64,000 bases of DNA from DALYLB01 sp964468345 (GCA_964468345.1 CAYXVZ010000013.1:1-64000), one strand, 5' to 3'; shown: positions 26,101-30,341, numbered from the stretch's first letter. Numbers and translations: made by a program. The notes: a model not told the origin generated them from the letters alone.

Positions 26101-27777
26101 CAGGTGATTATGATGGTCGGCCGCGTGCAGGGCGCCGCGGACGTTCTCTTTACAAATATGACCGAAGCGACGGCGCTGGCGGCTGCTGCCGAATCAGAGG
26201 CGCGGCGGATTGCGAAAGAGCATCCCTACCTGAACCTGAGCGAAGCACAGATAAAGGAACTGGCTGCGGATCTTGCCTATGAGCCCTCGCCGGCCCTGGC
26301 GGCTGCTGCCGGCGACGTGGCCGCGCGGTTCCGTCTGGACTATCCCACGTGGCCGTATGAGGCCCTGGTGAAGCTTCGGGAGAACGAACGCATCAAGAAG
26401 GGCGGCCCGCACGTGGAGGCCGTCTGGAAAGCCGCAATCGATTTCGTTGTTCCCTTCTCGAAGATTCCGCTGGCTGCCGTGGATACCGCGCTTTTCAAAT
26501 ATTCGCCCTTTGGCTTGGCCCGAACGGCGTCGAGGCTCAGCAAGGCCGGCAAGGAATTCGAGGAAGCCAAGCGCAAAGGACAGGCGCAATTCGCCGATCC
26601 TGAGTTCACGCAGGCGACTGTGGAGCTATACCGTCAGGGGCTCGTGGGAACAGCGGCCTGGATCCTGCTCGGCGCGCTCGGGACGCTGGGCTATATCGGA
26701 TTCACGGGCGGCCGTGATGACGACGATGAGCGCAGAAAGATCGACAACGCGAAGGAAATCCTGAATCAGCCATATCGCGCGGAAATGACCATCGGCAATA
26801 CAGCTTTCGATCTCGGGAAAATGGGGCCGGTGGGGCAGGCTGCCGCAGTCGGCGCGCGAACGGCCGAAGCCAGCAAGCGGCGATTTGTCGTAAAAGCGGG
26901 AGAATATGAGCCCCGCGGAAAGCAGCTCGCCCGAACGATCGGAACAGGGCTGAAGGAAGCGCTGACCACAAACCCGGTCGGACAGGGCCTGGAAGACACG
27001 TCTGAGCCCTTATCCTCGGGTGATCTCGCAAAAGGCGCTGGAAAGCTCGCGCAGGGCAAATTGCGGTCGGTTGTGCCTGGCGCCGTGCGGGAACTCGCGC
27101 GCGTGACAGACGACAAACGCCGGCAGTCGGACCAAGTTGATTTTCTTTCTCGCGTGGAGGGCGATATCCGATCCGGCATCCCTGGCCTTCGGCAGGGTCT
27201 CCAGCCGCGAATCAATGCCCTGGGTGAACCGGTTGAGGAATCGAATCCTTTCTCGTTTATGCGCAATCGCCGGCGTGATGCGCTCTTGGAAGACATGATC
27301 GAACGCGGCACGGGCCCGTCGAAGCTTAGACGGGAGCCCGGGGAATCCATGGCCGATTACAACGCGCGCGCGATCGAGCGCGGCCGTCAGAACGTGGAAG
27401 CAATGAATCGGCTGCGAGGTCCGGAAACACAAAGCCAGTCGCCGGAAGCTCGGCGCGGGGTGTATGACCGGGCCCTGAATCCACAACAGCTTACTCGATC
27501 GAGCAAACTGAGCGAGCAATCGATTGACACAGAATCGCAGATTGAGGCATTACGCGCCGATGCCGTTCAGCAATTGACCACATTGCCCGAATGGGCGTCT
27601 ATGTCTGCGCCAGAAAAAGCGAAAGCGCAAAAGCTCATCAGTGAGGAATTGCGAGCCTTCCGCGCACGGTCGGGCGGCCAAACTCGCCGCGGTTATCGCC
27701 GGGAGCGAGTGGCCGTAATGCCGGAATGGACGCCGGCGGAACTCGCTCAGGCCGCGATCACAGCCGCAAGAAGGTAG
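8170..27777 (+). CDS. Giant polyvalent protein: transglycosylase, 2H phosphoesterase-like, methylase-helicase
   Basis: 6,535 residues without interruption. In order: (1) an SLT lysozyme-like domain, about 20-145, with catalytic E40 (GVESSYDP) and the AAAAYNAGPGAV motif; (2) hydrophobic Gly/Ala helices at about 440-680; (3) a Pro/Ala linker at about 695-765; (4) a 2H phosphoesterase-like domain with two HxT motifs (H1930-x-T, H2006-x-T); (5) a domain with QSDW at 2839-2842, typical of phage polyvalent proteins; (6) an EERFH block around 3101-3105; (7) an N6-adenine methylase with NVPF at 3684; (8) an SF2 helicase with VGAGKT (K4302), DEAH (4461-4464) and QRNGRGYRQ (4788); (9) a second EERFH block around 5494-5498; (10) a C-terminal polyvalent-type region with a membrane-like helix near 6161. 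Such proteins are injected with the DNA. The transglycosylase should open the wall, and the methylase-helicase resembles P1 DarB, which protects DNA from restriction. Processing into smaller proteins is possible. Confidence 0.85.
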   Translation: MAYGDELDAFLQRYTRQKLRDEATKQGVSPDEVDRLAGVESSYDPKVITGGRLSSKGAIGTMQLMPGTASDLGVDPYNLEDNIRGGVTYYKQQRDKFGNPREAAAAYNAGPGAVQKYGGVPPYKETQDYVQRVAPSAQAQPAAQQQQMGEEEEFLERYERGAAGQSGQPSPSSPSPAELTPIDKPANRPVNAKPLSSTEQRNKRAAQIIREIESRRDRAVQLFQQADKTNPRSLATAPGPNQFSEQEILRARAEAELDTANRLAEDAKKSYGDLIEVGFGQDANPQTNRKWAYAKAKRAPGTIYIDPETGRPTQNYDQKGRPVGVERQTMIPNMGVQMYLNETPEERAAGASRQEIDAAIAQQNRIQAERNRLSRRSAIGQAWEGVQAGAKDTLFGDRYEVTPEDRARAAENRAATGRSFEGDAGTPTGAREALGQLGRAAGTVLAGIPRGVAEFADMVPAFTVGMPREERAKNSLTKAVQPYTDPLERAVKAATPIDPNDDSWVTAKIPAGIGSALGFMGGGALARMAGVPSAVAGGLIGGASQIAQTAEEMDKAGIDPKRRDAAILVAGAQGLTEMFGLGGFLDKFGLKRQFMQRAVDVLEEGGQEALQQYIGNINAVLVGQYDKNRSLNPLSRDVLEAAVLGGIVGGFFQGADLAAGAAGKLKAVITKKQENGRPVVKADDLLQGPNGAQSGAAPAQPATAPLAPTPGAPATPEGFAPAQPNLSPAPAGEVTPAPVPVSPAAPVAPATPATPAQPAAEPGSVAEVIQKIMAMRPPQLTPEQKQQQKEEKRNQERADKEAATEAERSQRYENYRIQAEDSAAKAQTLIGDGDYTSAIAEMGVQRDALQQSIANLPKTPQAVQTRAELQRQMGTLDAQIKEYRRQEAEARKTGVRPGAANATEDLTDGAGARSTGRLPGVEETFRGNYNDAKNQASLFEDEGRFEDAVRELDAAFDNLKRLRNLPKYRTPKTAEDADKRDLLIREISLVAGERGRLMTRYKAEQARLRRTPKSLDQIRSEPRVASSDVMPTRPLSKEETGGKNLTPLSETGPQPGPLLRSIVNPEGGNPESYQDPNQLYLPPNRGKKGDTGEKYDNVRLIARIRQLGGINPGGVYTGELQGAIDKRLPGMINRKDGYGPDDMLAMLADEGYNVDRDDLNSLFDAIDRDIRNGNEYPLTRSRTGEFEAGLSEYYENLPENDQGDVDVQTSTDRDLTAPESRPVTSRRLIPPKGTTGNLRTGPVAEPAIAEAPNVQLTDEAASQPAAGRTIREQLDDFRDEMDPEDLEALERALANVDREDPREYADRTRPGNVGSGLSYSPYAVIVANNKEQVKALYDTPLNTEEGQGLVDTIREYAVRNDIPLRHVHNMLNYIRGWQMQRARLEDQGIDPDEYWALQWDELQGSIDYLEKEEAKASAKLPEIARRQLGTAELGRLFEAGQDLDSLLYALHDDSELMESFERAVAGDEEHYAAYEDGAVNGYGISIDTARYLVESRRAAERIIKERNRGKESGDGRASDAPAPAAGPRGDRRTGRTTPISPEARLGPKEYALLNTDPASLSDAEFDEVLVAIETLRNKGIVGPFAGGLELTRGQEKWIRDVIGKFGDERHERVMAKRLPSRDPEPWVPTSAQRQARRVFAEQIKDLPSDERARRMREFKAKQMEDVGGRSARKLTKEEMAGVLAGVIDLNEAQMSDTPLVAEWKPRTITAEEYAGMKALGWTKADADSFGPALVERTLAEGRRKPKELKGRKGAPELEGAPERPQLPAGPDVKELGPAPDRKALPPAPEQPAGQASTGELSDMFDRIMGDIAGEEAAPAETAETKETGEREQREGKQEKKAEEQTVRHPDPAIDGKPVIEKLDDGRVVVENPENASGVSVVKDRSKEERDYDSSSTQVNLPKELADKVREFGKRIPDSALADKGREDQPHVTVKYGLKGSRAGEVRKILEGAGPISAKLGKVSLFTTNPDFDVVKIEVISDDLQKLHQQIADAVPNEEKFPEYNPHVTVAYVKKGEGAKYAGYRGFVGQQLTFDKVQFSGWAGNKENIPVTGEKTETPATKENTPAAPTPFKLSYQRTFEEYRDAILKTRPGMTDEQIRQQHNRIVIDAVNAGATVPTEVWDSVPYELYQGMKVRADIVPEGYQHPGEKEEAAPTGKAAEVEGPFSIADWMRGAESASDRIEDSDTSTLQKARDAISEQIQMLEEERAYREQTRELPVSEVDEVLKEVKNLQYLVMLELTDRGDFGPGISEERANTEREKRGLSDILPTSRKKAKGAKPQTAQPSDSEALPVASPESVIGQTIEHRDSHISGGEVIAVSDDGTQAVVKTPTGELVTIKHPDQNQAVRKPEASVPVNTADLSSAFDKQLEDLLNEGESPAPAVVPEQPAPAPRPPRSRKEASTAPKTTTDKAKTPKAEKTAREPKAQEPARDMKQIAKELDLLFGETPENVKPDSGLLESALGRMTDQQLRQSLGDPSIPTETPRATLEYLARKQMRSVEPTRPEKISRQQKPVMNFVSQAIKAMSTKELIARLKDDGARIPAGATRGEIENLARQLVEAEFNSIVPAYYEDPGEVRQFRGRLQDELRGVGPIKSPQYEEPKIVRDARQRLREAARGSRAGSGGQQIVDAAIVAGWKVYKAGISFANWSEAVIKQAGKRVEPALADAWAQIQEISEWTNLSRPISAFLLTRLSAKAKAKDALALITPNEKGHSAATKAGISANDLALAKIDNILQENPEASISEFLKAISNAAPRLSIERVGSVSKDLGATSVIPTDILRFNGPAKNYREVLMRWENPPEGVEFKKEEHYGDTPNVLFDARLEDRETLEGESALFLMEGQSDWLQTAGAPIAPLKNGWIAKLAEWTINEAYSKGYAGVLLPKDAEDIAILQRWGGVSETNGRWKNALGFDVTPIINRYTKDFPKEFEKQLGRKLEVRSIDVGNDMIAEVYFAPVPQSPLDANYWRTRRVANLPTTVSEKLNVIEKAKSEFRPGKNAPGTLWMNHQSVITISGVAKKLGISLEASIWGVSIEPSSVSNIADKLDEAAQDIGEQHGREFGDPIRSIAASMREAVDDANAYKQDRIVLVDSTSVSFRTMRVTLREERFHRWQAAQKFRDPAVAEKIHNALINDPTYTKIRNILLDPNEFDSKVPYENKPDVLITEASAKIASGQWNDYRLESPEEGYRFLKEYFRIGARLIGPKALKEKAPGVRQAREVQEDVQREFGSTKSRRRIRGSEETGGTGGIEFAKPRVPGRNERGRPPGGESETQGSLFGDSAESGSSQPVATAAEPAERAKPEQIQQTGIDEEKYRVTADIFEDAYKLFADKATNPIEAMNMLLRTLRYEYGFSTDKLAAMKPYVLRFIKDKAQPGNVQQAQDGGQENESDAVGTDQGGLPGRERAGSVQEAEGERGTPSTRGTSSRSGERVSGRDDREQRGTVERPGDSNGIADGTVRTSQIADAITSSEDIVAATEEKAAEADPSRVPSQQPSSTMRAPDFSYDSAESISPGGKKTKLKANFAAIRLLRQIQSEGRTATREEQDVLSKFTGWGQFPEVFNEFNESGEKWDAEREELKALLGNEEDYEKARRSTQYAHYTAPGIVEQMWEVVRGLGFRGGRVLESSMGVGYFFGLMPKDLRATSQMTGVEMEPTPAGIAKLLYPSANIQNKKFEDFNIPDGFYDVVIGNVPFSNEVKPYDRRYAKYRPNLHDYFIMKSIDKVREGGIVAVITSTGTMDKKDSWIREAFDKKADLIAAMRFPEGSHQKNAGTQVVTDLLIFQKRREGDAKGPNSFINLAEAPDADGGAPIQINEYFVKNPQMILGRLDRKSWLYKKGEMNVSLTDDYEQRLQRALDSIPSNVMDASQASAAFSNVEIANSEELDGVPDGSFVDRDGKIMIRDSDTFTEPPIPVTDYERMKGLMEVRDALRGLIQAQMRDENTQAGRDTLHRVYDRFVKKFGALRKKTNAKMFADDPASFLVLALEKSYDSKTGKAQKADIFYKDVIYKQKRVENVQTLADAISASLFESGKLSLPRIAELLNVSEDEAAKQLSKSGLAFLNPNGNWETAEQYLSGTVRRKLIEAREAAKADSRFQANVEALEKVQPPDIGAEDIYVKLGAPWVPPSDIAQFAASLMGAQADNFSIVYSQPTSTWVANYSSSGRSISGSQNAIEAYGTKDKNFIDLLEAALNDRPIKVTRYDSAEKKTYVDEDATIAANAKTEEIKDAFQNWIWQEDERALRLHRYYNDNYNDIRVIEYRGEHYKNDQGKLILPGMNPMIELRPNQVKDIWQAVVNGKLLDASEVGAGKTFIMGGIAMEWRRLGLAKKPAIVVPKSRLADTVKEIQLMYPAAKILSLIKGFTATERKAMTARIATGDYDIVVMSHEQLDKMPLSPAIAEEYINEELREVSEQIVEAQGMGGQEGNRIVKRLEAVVERLENKLQQVLDGANKDDAVFFEETGIDAILVDEAHAFKSLPVYSRRYDVKGIPQTRSDRATNMDMRVKWLYEQNRNRGVVFATGTPISNTMAELYNMQRYLQPEALEARGIKNFDAWVDVFADTDSKFEHKANGDFLPVTRLASFVNIPELRNLVGQIMATNFVDDMPWITRPKKVEQVITVPMSESQVEYRKSIRRRVEVLKRMSPAQRKASGENYLVISTDARKSALSSGLVQAGGKDPGGKIEAAANKVLEIHKARPGVTQMIFSDMGINETPWKYSVYKELKQRLVEGGIPANKIVDFSKLSDNAKGEAAQKLKKGEYLVGIGSSWKMGTGVNAQDKLAAIHHIDAPWVPAFVEQRNGRGYRQGNTNPEIEIFYYTTQGSFDLVMWQAINRKWTFIQQFMRGDNDLRVINMDDIGGDDAAEDGPGAMSPEMIMAMTSENPYEMEFVRLRQEVDRLKRMEKNHRSGETRIRNTVASARRKIPELEAQIANFDKDLAHLESIKENPRPIKISGKTYEKRADAANQLVIAMAMAPTEGVHKIGEYKGFDLMVHRLGNKEFTYAGLSLKGKGDDYYTYNSEEDLKNPISLFNSLDGKLRSISHWKQNKLDHIEEAKRDIEQAQARLGLPFKQAAKLDKAMRDFSDVQRKMKGFIDKQNADQSQMTPANFAEMLGKVNVRAKDGAPVAAMMLKKEYLKRFADLADLNVTITLMKNIGVIETEAGDGGLKDGDGEIVSLKLTSDWMAKAAAHESQMSDLAKKPLTPATLQKLTEMIQSPKGEISIPALRRLAGRWFQSGTDFDAYLGELNKAEAITLYRIYGNTDSYQEHLSDLSLVDGEYYSQFGFERGWQEAAEKVEAPVPPKSAQVAEDAEETPAVPQYSLLDIGIPENEGGKGKYRGEAQSGDFSDVRRDLRSAEAPTPETADQILDRLFKIQPTGDRVREYEIDRAVKDIRATVKSGYNEPGALLVNIPGTIVLTAAHEAAGIPSGGTGFFIGKVLHNKQAMMIADALERNVQDYEQGDNLRKLAQKLRDAVDDAASYGESGIVILNVDRMGFTPVNELINEERFHQRQFTLGLHNVNVTPKITALIDKDPVYQKVRRNLIEKMGYTDDPTLITTEVSAQLAAGRWKMHGLSSEQEALDFLDKYFTAAAQVVGPQAIEVDFPGTEASKGVQANVRNKLGIENKTEARPRRGSGTGQTGRDRGSETSGPAGGMERRDGSRRGEGSKTPDGGNVSTPESADSGPVRRFLKDEEGSARIDLGLGKLFSKTPPKTTPLRQIADMLGHERVEIDVTNLRDQTLDAIVEAVQKGKYGTLPGARAYYWANKWGKTSIGKALGADTRARKIEQRQVKFLNDALSLLTTIADNSTKMSQYQRGTRDYERAKRDMDQARVQLANTLSKLGEYTHPATYAAKAYKASILSAPHIPFFNVVQQAFQFPAHEAQRAVDFMVPTKVFKKYGIKYDKAPGDIRTWGPAMERELKALRDGVATSWGDIASMLKYGVSVSELNREFADEVEKTRGRRKSGSAIGTTDKYEMGHRPRMIPGLDQVIMMVGRVQGAADVLFTNMTEATALAAAAESEARRIAKEHPYLNLSEAQIKELAADLAYEPSPALAAAAGDVAARFRLDYPTWPYEALVKLRENERIKKGGPHVEAVWKAAIDFVVPFSKIPLAAVDTALFKYSPFGLARTASRLSKAGKEFEEAKRKGQAQFADPEFTQATVELYRQGLVGTAAWILLGALGTLGYIGFTGGRDDDDERRKIDNAKEILNQPYRAEMTIGNTAFDLGKMGPVGQAAAVGARTAEASKRRFVVKAGEYEPRGKQLARTIGTGLKEALTTNPVGQGLEDTSEPLSSGDLAKGAGKLAQGKLRSVVPGAVRELARVTDDKRRQSDQVDFLSRVEGDIRSGIPGLRQGLQPRINALGEPVEESNPFSFMRNRRRDALLEDMIERGTGPSKLRREPGESMADYNARAIERGRQNVEAMNRLRGPETQSQSPEARRGVYDRALNPQQLTRSSKLSEQSIDTESQIEALRADAVQQLTTLPEWASMSAPEKAKAQKLISEELRAFRARSGGQTRRGYRRERVAVMPEWTPAELAQAAITAARR
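12710..12877 (+). CDS. Possible overprinted ORF inside the giant gene
   Basis: 55 residues in the +1 frame. It starts MAVRQMRLRLLQDLAVIGEQ and looks protein-like for about 30 residues, after which composition degrades. The main frame here is a low-complexity Gly/Arg/Ala/Pro linker. The GCGGAG ribosome site is too close to the ATG to be convincing. Weaker than the other three overprinted ORFs; it could mark an old frameshift. Confidence 0.25.
   Translation: MAVRQMRLRLLQDLAVIGEQGELPQLVRKLDSGRKNTRSSTQTRQASPTRNSMKS
17822..18082 (+). CDS. Overprinted small helical protein, copy 1
   Basis: 86 residues in the +1 frame of the giant gene, with AGAGAGG nine bases before the ATG. The product is acidic and helical and contains EGMNAGG followed by an R..E.Y pattern. 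That pattern matches another overprinted ORF at 24,983 (EGMAAGG, then R..E.Y). Both lie directly after an EERFH domain block, where the main frame becomes a disordered Gly/Arg/Glu/Ser-rich linker. Two related ORFs at equivalent places argue for real genes duplicated with the domain. Function unknown. Confidence 0.55.
   Translation: MSKESLDLLNLEEGFEEAKRLEEQEALNSLSQEFLEGMNAGGLPVANQRLREAYSEIAQNPDQASQSQPQQNPPKEQSPNKSSRQA
18314..18553 (+). CDS. Overprinted small protein, TnpV-like pattern
   Basis: 79 residues in the +1 frame of the giant gene. A strong GGAGG lies eight bases before the ATG. The sequence (…IRADYLEENEPEVYKRLKES, then GELQAHAEQV) follows the pattern R-x-Y-L-x-E-x-x-P-x-x-Y-x-x-L-x-x-S-G-x-L of the small TnpV-like proteins seen in phages and mobile elements. 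The main frame over this stretch is low complexity (Gly/Arg/Glu/Ser), as expected if the short ORF carries the selected information. It lies between the EERFH block and the methylase. Function unknown; the family resemblance is from memory. Confidence 0.6.
   Translation: MNLTPWAQIRADYLEENEPEVYKRLKESGELQAHAEQVAEAAREYLGEMIENNAEPWSAREIAMALLTEPSELPKSPMQ
24983..25207 (+). CDS. Overprinted small helical protein, copy 2
   Basis: 74 residues in the +1 frame, with AAAGGAG nine bases before the ATG. It is a charged helical protein with EGMAAGG followed by an R..E.Y pattern, related to the ORF at 17,822. It sits immediately after the second EERFH block and over a disordered Gly/Arg-rich stretch of the giant protein. 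The ribosome site, the protein-like composition and the paralogue make chance unlikely. Function unknown. Confidence 0.6.
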   Translation: MSGTNSASKTKPKLDLAAAAEQVRQEEIGDLKLQALQAAWNEGMAAGGEKEAKRRMEEMYRRLNPPTADQSAAS

Positions 27778-27810
27778 AAGAACTATTTCGCCGATGGGTA
27801 GAAAATATAA

Positions 27811-27839
27811 TTGACACATTAGAGGGCATGCGATAACCT
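27811..27839 (+). promoter_or_regulatory. Promoter-like site after the giant gene
   Basis: TTGACA at 27,811-27,816, with a weak -10 (TAACCT) 17 bp downstream. It is followed by a short structured stretch and a strong terminator at 27,953, as for a small RNA gene. Confidence 0.4.
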
Positions 27840-27868
27840 GCGTTCAATTAGCAGCGGTAAATACCCTA

Positions 27869-27991
27869 ATGGCTGAGGACGCTGCTGAATCGGGGGCACC
27901 GAAAGGGGCCCCTCTGATTGCATCGAGAATGTTCAATAGCATTAGTCTCTACGCCGGCGGTTTTATAACTGCCGGCTTTTTGTTATTCTAA
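27869..27991 (+). CDS. Candidate 40-residue membrane peptide (or part of a small RNA)
   Basis: An ORF of 40 codons with an Ala/Gly/Glu N-terminal half and a hydrophobic C-terminal half (ISLYAGGFITAGFLLF) that could span a membrane. The ribosome site is poor, and the strong terminator hairpin lies inside the ORF. The stretch also folds: GCAGCG/CGCTGC, GGGGC/GCCCC. It may therefore be a small RNA of about 140 nt instead. The two readings cannot be separated from sequence alone. Confidence 0.3.
   Translation: MAEDAAESGAPKGAPLIASRMFNSISLYAGGFITAGFLLF
27953..27984 (+). terminator. Rho-independent terminator
   Basis: A 10-bp stem (GCCGGCGGTT with AACTGCCGGC, one G-U) and a TTAT loop are followed by TTTTTGTT. 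Confidence 0.8.
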
Positions 27992-28017
27992 TACCGCTGA
28001 AGCAAGATCAATGGCTC

Positions 28018-28052
28018 GCCGGCTCTCTGGTAACAGAGGCCGGCTTTTGTTA
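28018..28052 (+). terminator. Second terminator hairpin
   Basis: GCCGGC plus CTCTG pair with CAGAG plus GCCGGC around a GTAA loop, with one bulged T. TTTTGTTATT follows. Reinforces the terminator at 27,953. Confidence 0.7.
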
Positions 28053-28088
28053 TTATGAGGTCGGATCATGTCTTGAAAACAAAAGCAG

Positions 28089-28122
28089 AAAAGGCCGGAT
28101 GGGGAAACCTATCCGGCCTTTT
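28089..28122. terminator. Bidirectional terminator between convergent operons
   Basis: A perfect 12-bp inverted repeat AAAAGGCCGGAT / ATCCGGCCTTTT with a 10-nt loop. It gives a U-run on both strands and lies between the + strand late genes and the end of the - strand operon. Confidence 0.8.
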
Positions 28123-28144
28123 CTTTTCTTCGATAATGCAACGG

Positions 28145-28594
28145 CTACAAATTGCCTATTGATCGCTGATGCAGCAACTCGGCCGCATCCTCCCTATCAA
28201 GATCATTTTCGAAGATTTTCCAAACTCCATCCTTCTTGTGTTCAACCTTATAGGCTCCGGCATTGCTCTTGTCTGCGATCGCACGGTTATCGCCTATCGT
28301 GCAGACCGCCTTTTCGTTCAACTCTTTCAGGATTTCCTCTTTTGTCATACCATCTCCCAATTCAGCGAGGCGCTTCCTCGCATTCTCAATTGTCCACTGC
28401 GCTTCTTGGATTTCTTCTTTGAGGTTTTCTATCTCTTCCTCTCGGTCGGCTTCCTGCTGAAGCTTGTTTGCGCATTCAGCGCATATAACGATATTACGCG
28501 ATGGGTGTCTATGGCCGTCATGTAAATCAAACACTTCACCGCATTCCTCGCAAGGCGTTGGCATCTCAAGTTCGTAGTTTTCCTTTACCCTCAT
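28145..28594 (-). CDS. Zinc-ribbon coiled-coil protein
   Basis: 149 residues. It has a CEEC…CAEC zinc knuckle (about residues 15-42), a coiled coil (about 45-85) and a C-terminal basic/acidic segment. It is the last gene of the long minus-strand operon, and its ATGA start overlaps the stop of the gene before it. Likely a small regulatory or nucleic-acid-binding protein. Family not recognised. Confidence 0.65.
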   Translation of the reverse strand: MRVKENYELEMPTPCEECGEVFDLHDGHRHPSRNIVICAECANKLQQEADREEEIENLKEEIQEAQWTIENARKRLAELGDGMTKEEILKELNEKAVCTIGDNRAIADKSNAGAYKVEHKKDGVWKIFENDLDREDAAELLHQRSIGNL

Positions 28595-28839
28595 AAGCCA
28601 AGCGCCTCTCTTTCTTTTTCAGTCAGCTTTGCCAAGGCTGTCATTGCGATTTTCTTCTTCGTAGCGCCCTCGCATTCTTCAATCGAATCGTATACCTCGA
28701 TTTCTTTGATTCTGCCATCTCCCCACGATGTCTTATATTTTGCCATTTGCTCTGCTACTGCACGATCAAAGAATGCACCGGCCTCGATTTGAGCCATTCC
28801 GTCACACCCGCCATCTATCACAACGTAGATCTTTCTCAC
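28591..28839 (-). CDS. Small hypothetical protein, GTG start
   Basis: 82 residues if started at the GTG at 28,839, which follows GGAGG by four bases and overlaps the previous TGA (GTGA). An ATG further upstream would overlap the neighbouring gene by 46 bp and is less likely. Mixed alpha/beta composition (RKIYVVIDGG start). No recognised motif. Confidence 0.6.
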   Translation of the reverse strand: MRKIYVVIDGGCDGMAQIEAGAFFDRAVAEQMAKYKTSWGDGRIKEIEVYDSIEECEGATKKKIAMTALAKLTEKEREALGL

Positions 28840-29039
28840 TCGACCTCCTTGGCCTTTGCTTTTTGCTGTTGCGCTTGCCAAGCATTGAGATATGACTTTT
28901 TAAACTCGCTCTCAATGCGGCATATTACATTCTCAAGCGTCTCTGCTACTTTCTCGTTGTCGCCTGCGGTCCTCTCAACCTCGATCGTCAAGAATTCTTT
29001 CAGTAGCCGCGCCTCATCTTCCGATAGGTAAATCTTCAT
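28836..29039 (-). CDS. Small hypothetical helical protein
   Basis: 67 residues, mostly helical and charged (MKIYLSEDEARLLKEFL start). It is coupled by four-base overlaps to both neighbours, which supports translation as part of the operon. Function unknown. Confidence 0.6.
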   Translation of the reverse strand: MKIYLSEDEARLLKEFLTIEVERTAGDNEKVAETLENVICRIESEFKKSYLNAWQAQQQKAKAKEVE

Positions 29040-29461
29040 TTCTCCATTTCCACGTAATACCCAGTCTCTCGCAGCGCCCTGTCCGCGGCAGTTGCCACGA
29101 CGGCAGGATCAGCGAGCATTGTAGCGTGCAGCAATTCACTAATCCGAACTCCCCGCACAACGTCTCCAACCTGGGGATACACAACATCCGTAAGCCTGCA
29201 GGTAAAGCTCCGCCAAAGGTCCGGATCTTTCCCGATCCATTCAAGCAGCATAAATCTTGCGCCATGATCCTCGTGAAAGCGTGGCACAAGTTCAAAGAGG
29301 GGTCTGCCTAAGAATCGCAGCCTGTTCTCACTTGTATCTTTCCAGTCAGGTGGGACGACGGCGTATTGTTCCTTGTTGTGCATTTGCACCTTACGCCATC
29401 CCATTGCGATAGCTAGGCGCGTATCTTGTTCGCGAATTTCAAACAACTCGCTATTTGTCAT
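29036..29461 (-). CDS. Hypothetical phage protein, possible ABA-sandwich type
   Basis: 141 residues from the ATG at 29,461, which has an AAAGGTG site; a GTG three codons upstream is too close to that site. The LAIAMGW start, a PPDW segment and a C-terminal A..RAL...G pattern recall small phage proteins of the ABA-sandwich type, often early genes of unknown role. Weak family assignment. Confidence 0.6.
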   Translation of the reverse strand: MTNSELFEIREQDTRLAIAMGWRKVQMHNKEQYAVVPPDWKDTSENRLRFLGRPLFELVPRFHEDHGARFMLLEWIGKDPDLWRSFTCRLTDVVYPQVGDVVRGVRISELLHATMLADPAVVATAADRALRETGYYVEMEK

Positions 29462-29696
29462 CAGGTTCACCTTTCCGTATGACCCACTTTCTAAACCATT
29501 TATATAATTCGTCGGCAGCCTCTGGGGACATTGGGCCGGTCATTGAAACGCAGGCACGCTGATCGTACTTGTCTGCCGCCTTCATTCCGGCAACCTGTTC
29601 TTTGGTCAAATGCCGGCCGTCAATCGAAATTTGAATCAGGTATTTTCCTTCGTCCTTAGCTTGCTGTTTTTGGTCTTTCGTTACTGCGATTGCCAT
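29451..29696 (-). CDS. Small hypothetical protein
   Basis: 81 residues with an AAGGAAA ribosome site. Charged N-terminal helix, mixed core, Lys/Trp-rich C-terminal end (KWFRKWVIRK). Overlaps the next gene by 11 bp. No family recognised. Confidence 0.55.
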   Translation of the reverse strand: MAIAVTKDQKQQAKDEGKYLIQISIDGRHLTKEQVAGMKAADKYDQRACVSMTGPMSPEAADELYKWFRKWVIRKGEPDDK

Positions 29697-29916
29697 CTTG
29701 TTTCCTTCTTTTCTGAAACTCTTCCTTGTTCTCGGCCGCGCTTACCCGGATCGGGATATAGAGGTAAGCGCACCGTCCAAAGCCAAAATCATGAACATAG
29801 TCCGGCTTTCCTAGCAGCTTCTTTATGAGAGTTCGGGACCAGCCCCTGGCCATCAAGTCCTTAGTTGAATAGCAGCCTTTTCGATAATCGCGTGCCATCG
29901 TTCGACTGTTGGCCAT
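29656..29916 (-). CDS. Small basic protein, possible HTH
   Basis: 86 residues with a GAGGAA site. The centre (YSTKDLMARGWSRTLIKKLL) resembles a helix-turn-helix of the kind found in small phage DNA-binding proteins. The C-terminus is very basic. It overlaps the next gene by 41 bp, so the C-terminal tail shares DNA with it. Probable small DNA-binding protein. Confidence 0.55.
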   Translation of the reverse strand: MANSRTMARDYRKGCYSTKDLMARGWSRTLIKKLLGKPDYVHDFGFGRCAYLYIPIRVSAAENKEEFQKRRKQDGNRSNERPKTAS

Positions 29917-29919
29917 AGG

Positions 29920-30153
29920 CTATTCCTCTATTTCACTTTGTGCATCTTCAACATCGGTGGCGGTCAATTCGTACTGCGCCGCGCACGCCATATTCCGGCA
30001 CAATACTTCCTGCGGATGCCGGTTCTCGCGCTCAAGGTCGAATCTATGACCTTTGGGCACTTTGTATCCCAGCAGTCGGTAGAATTCGCGAGCTAGTTTG
30101 TTCGTCTGGTCGATTATCTGCTGCGCTGATCTCGGCATCTCATCTCTTTTCAT
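29920..30153 (-). CDS. Small hypothetical protein
   Basis: 77 residues. A helical N-terminal half is followed by a segment with two Cys (CRNMAC) and an acidic tail. Its stop is three bases before the next start. Function unknown. Confidence 0.55.
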   Translation of the reverse strand: MKRDEMPRSAQQIIDQTNKLAREFYRLLGYKVPKGHRFDLERENRHPQEVLCRNMACAAQYELTATDVEDAQSEIEE

Positions 30154-30188
30154 TCGCCACCGGGCGGCGCGGGTTAGGTTGCTTGCTG

Positions 30189-30341
30189 TTACTCCGACGC
30201 CTCAGCCACGGACACGATACGCCACGTAATCGGAATGCGATTGCGAATTATGTCCGACGCTTCGTCAAGCGTACTGGCCTCGCAGTAGCGAATTTTAAAG
30301 TTTCCCTTTTCATCTTCCATATAGATTTTCCATTTTTTCAT
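30189..30341 (-). CDS. 50-residue hypothetical protein
   Basis: A 50-residue ORF (MKKWKIYMEDEKGNFKIRYC start) with AGAGAGG nine bases before the ATG. The beta-strand-like N-terminus and helical middle make a plausible small folded protein. Fills a gap between two operon genes. Family unknown. Confidence 0.55.
   Translation of the reverse strand: MKKWKIYMEDEKGNFKIRYCEASTLDEASDIIRNRIPITWRIVSVAEASE

Noticed and set aside
27840..27930. Hammerhead-ribozyme-like CTGAGGA and GAAA
   Set aside because: The three required stems do not form around these motifs.
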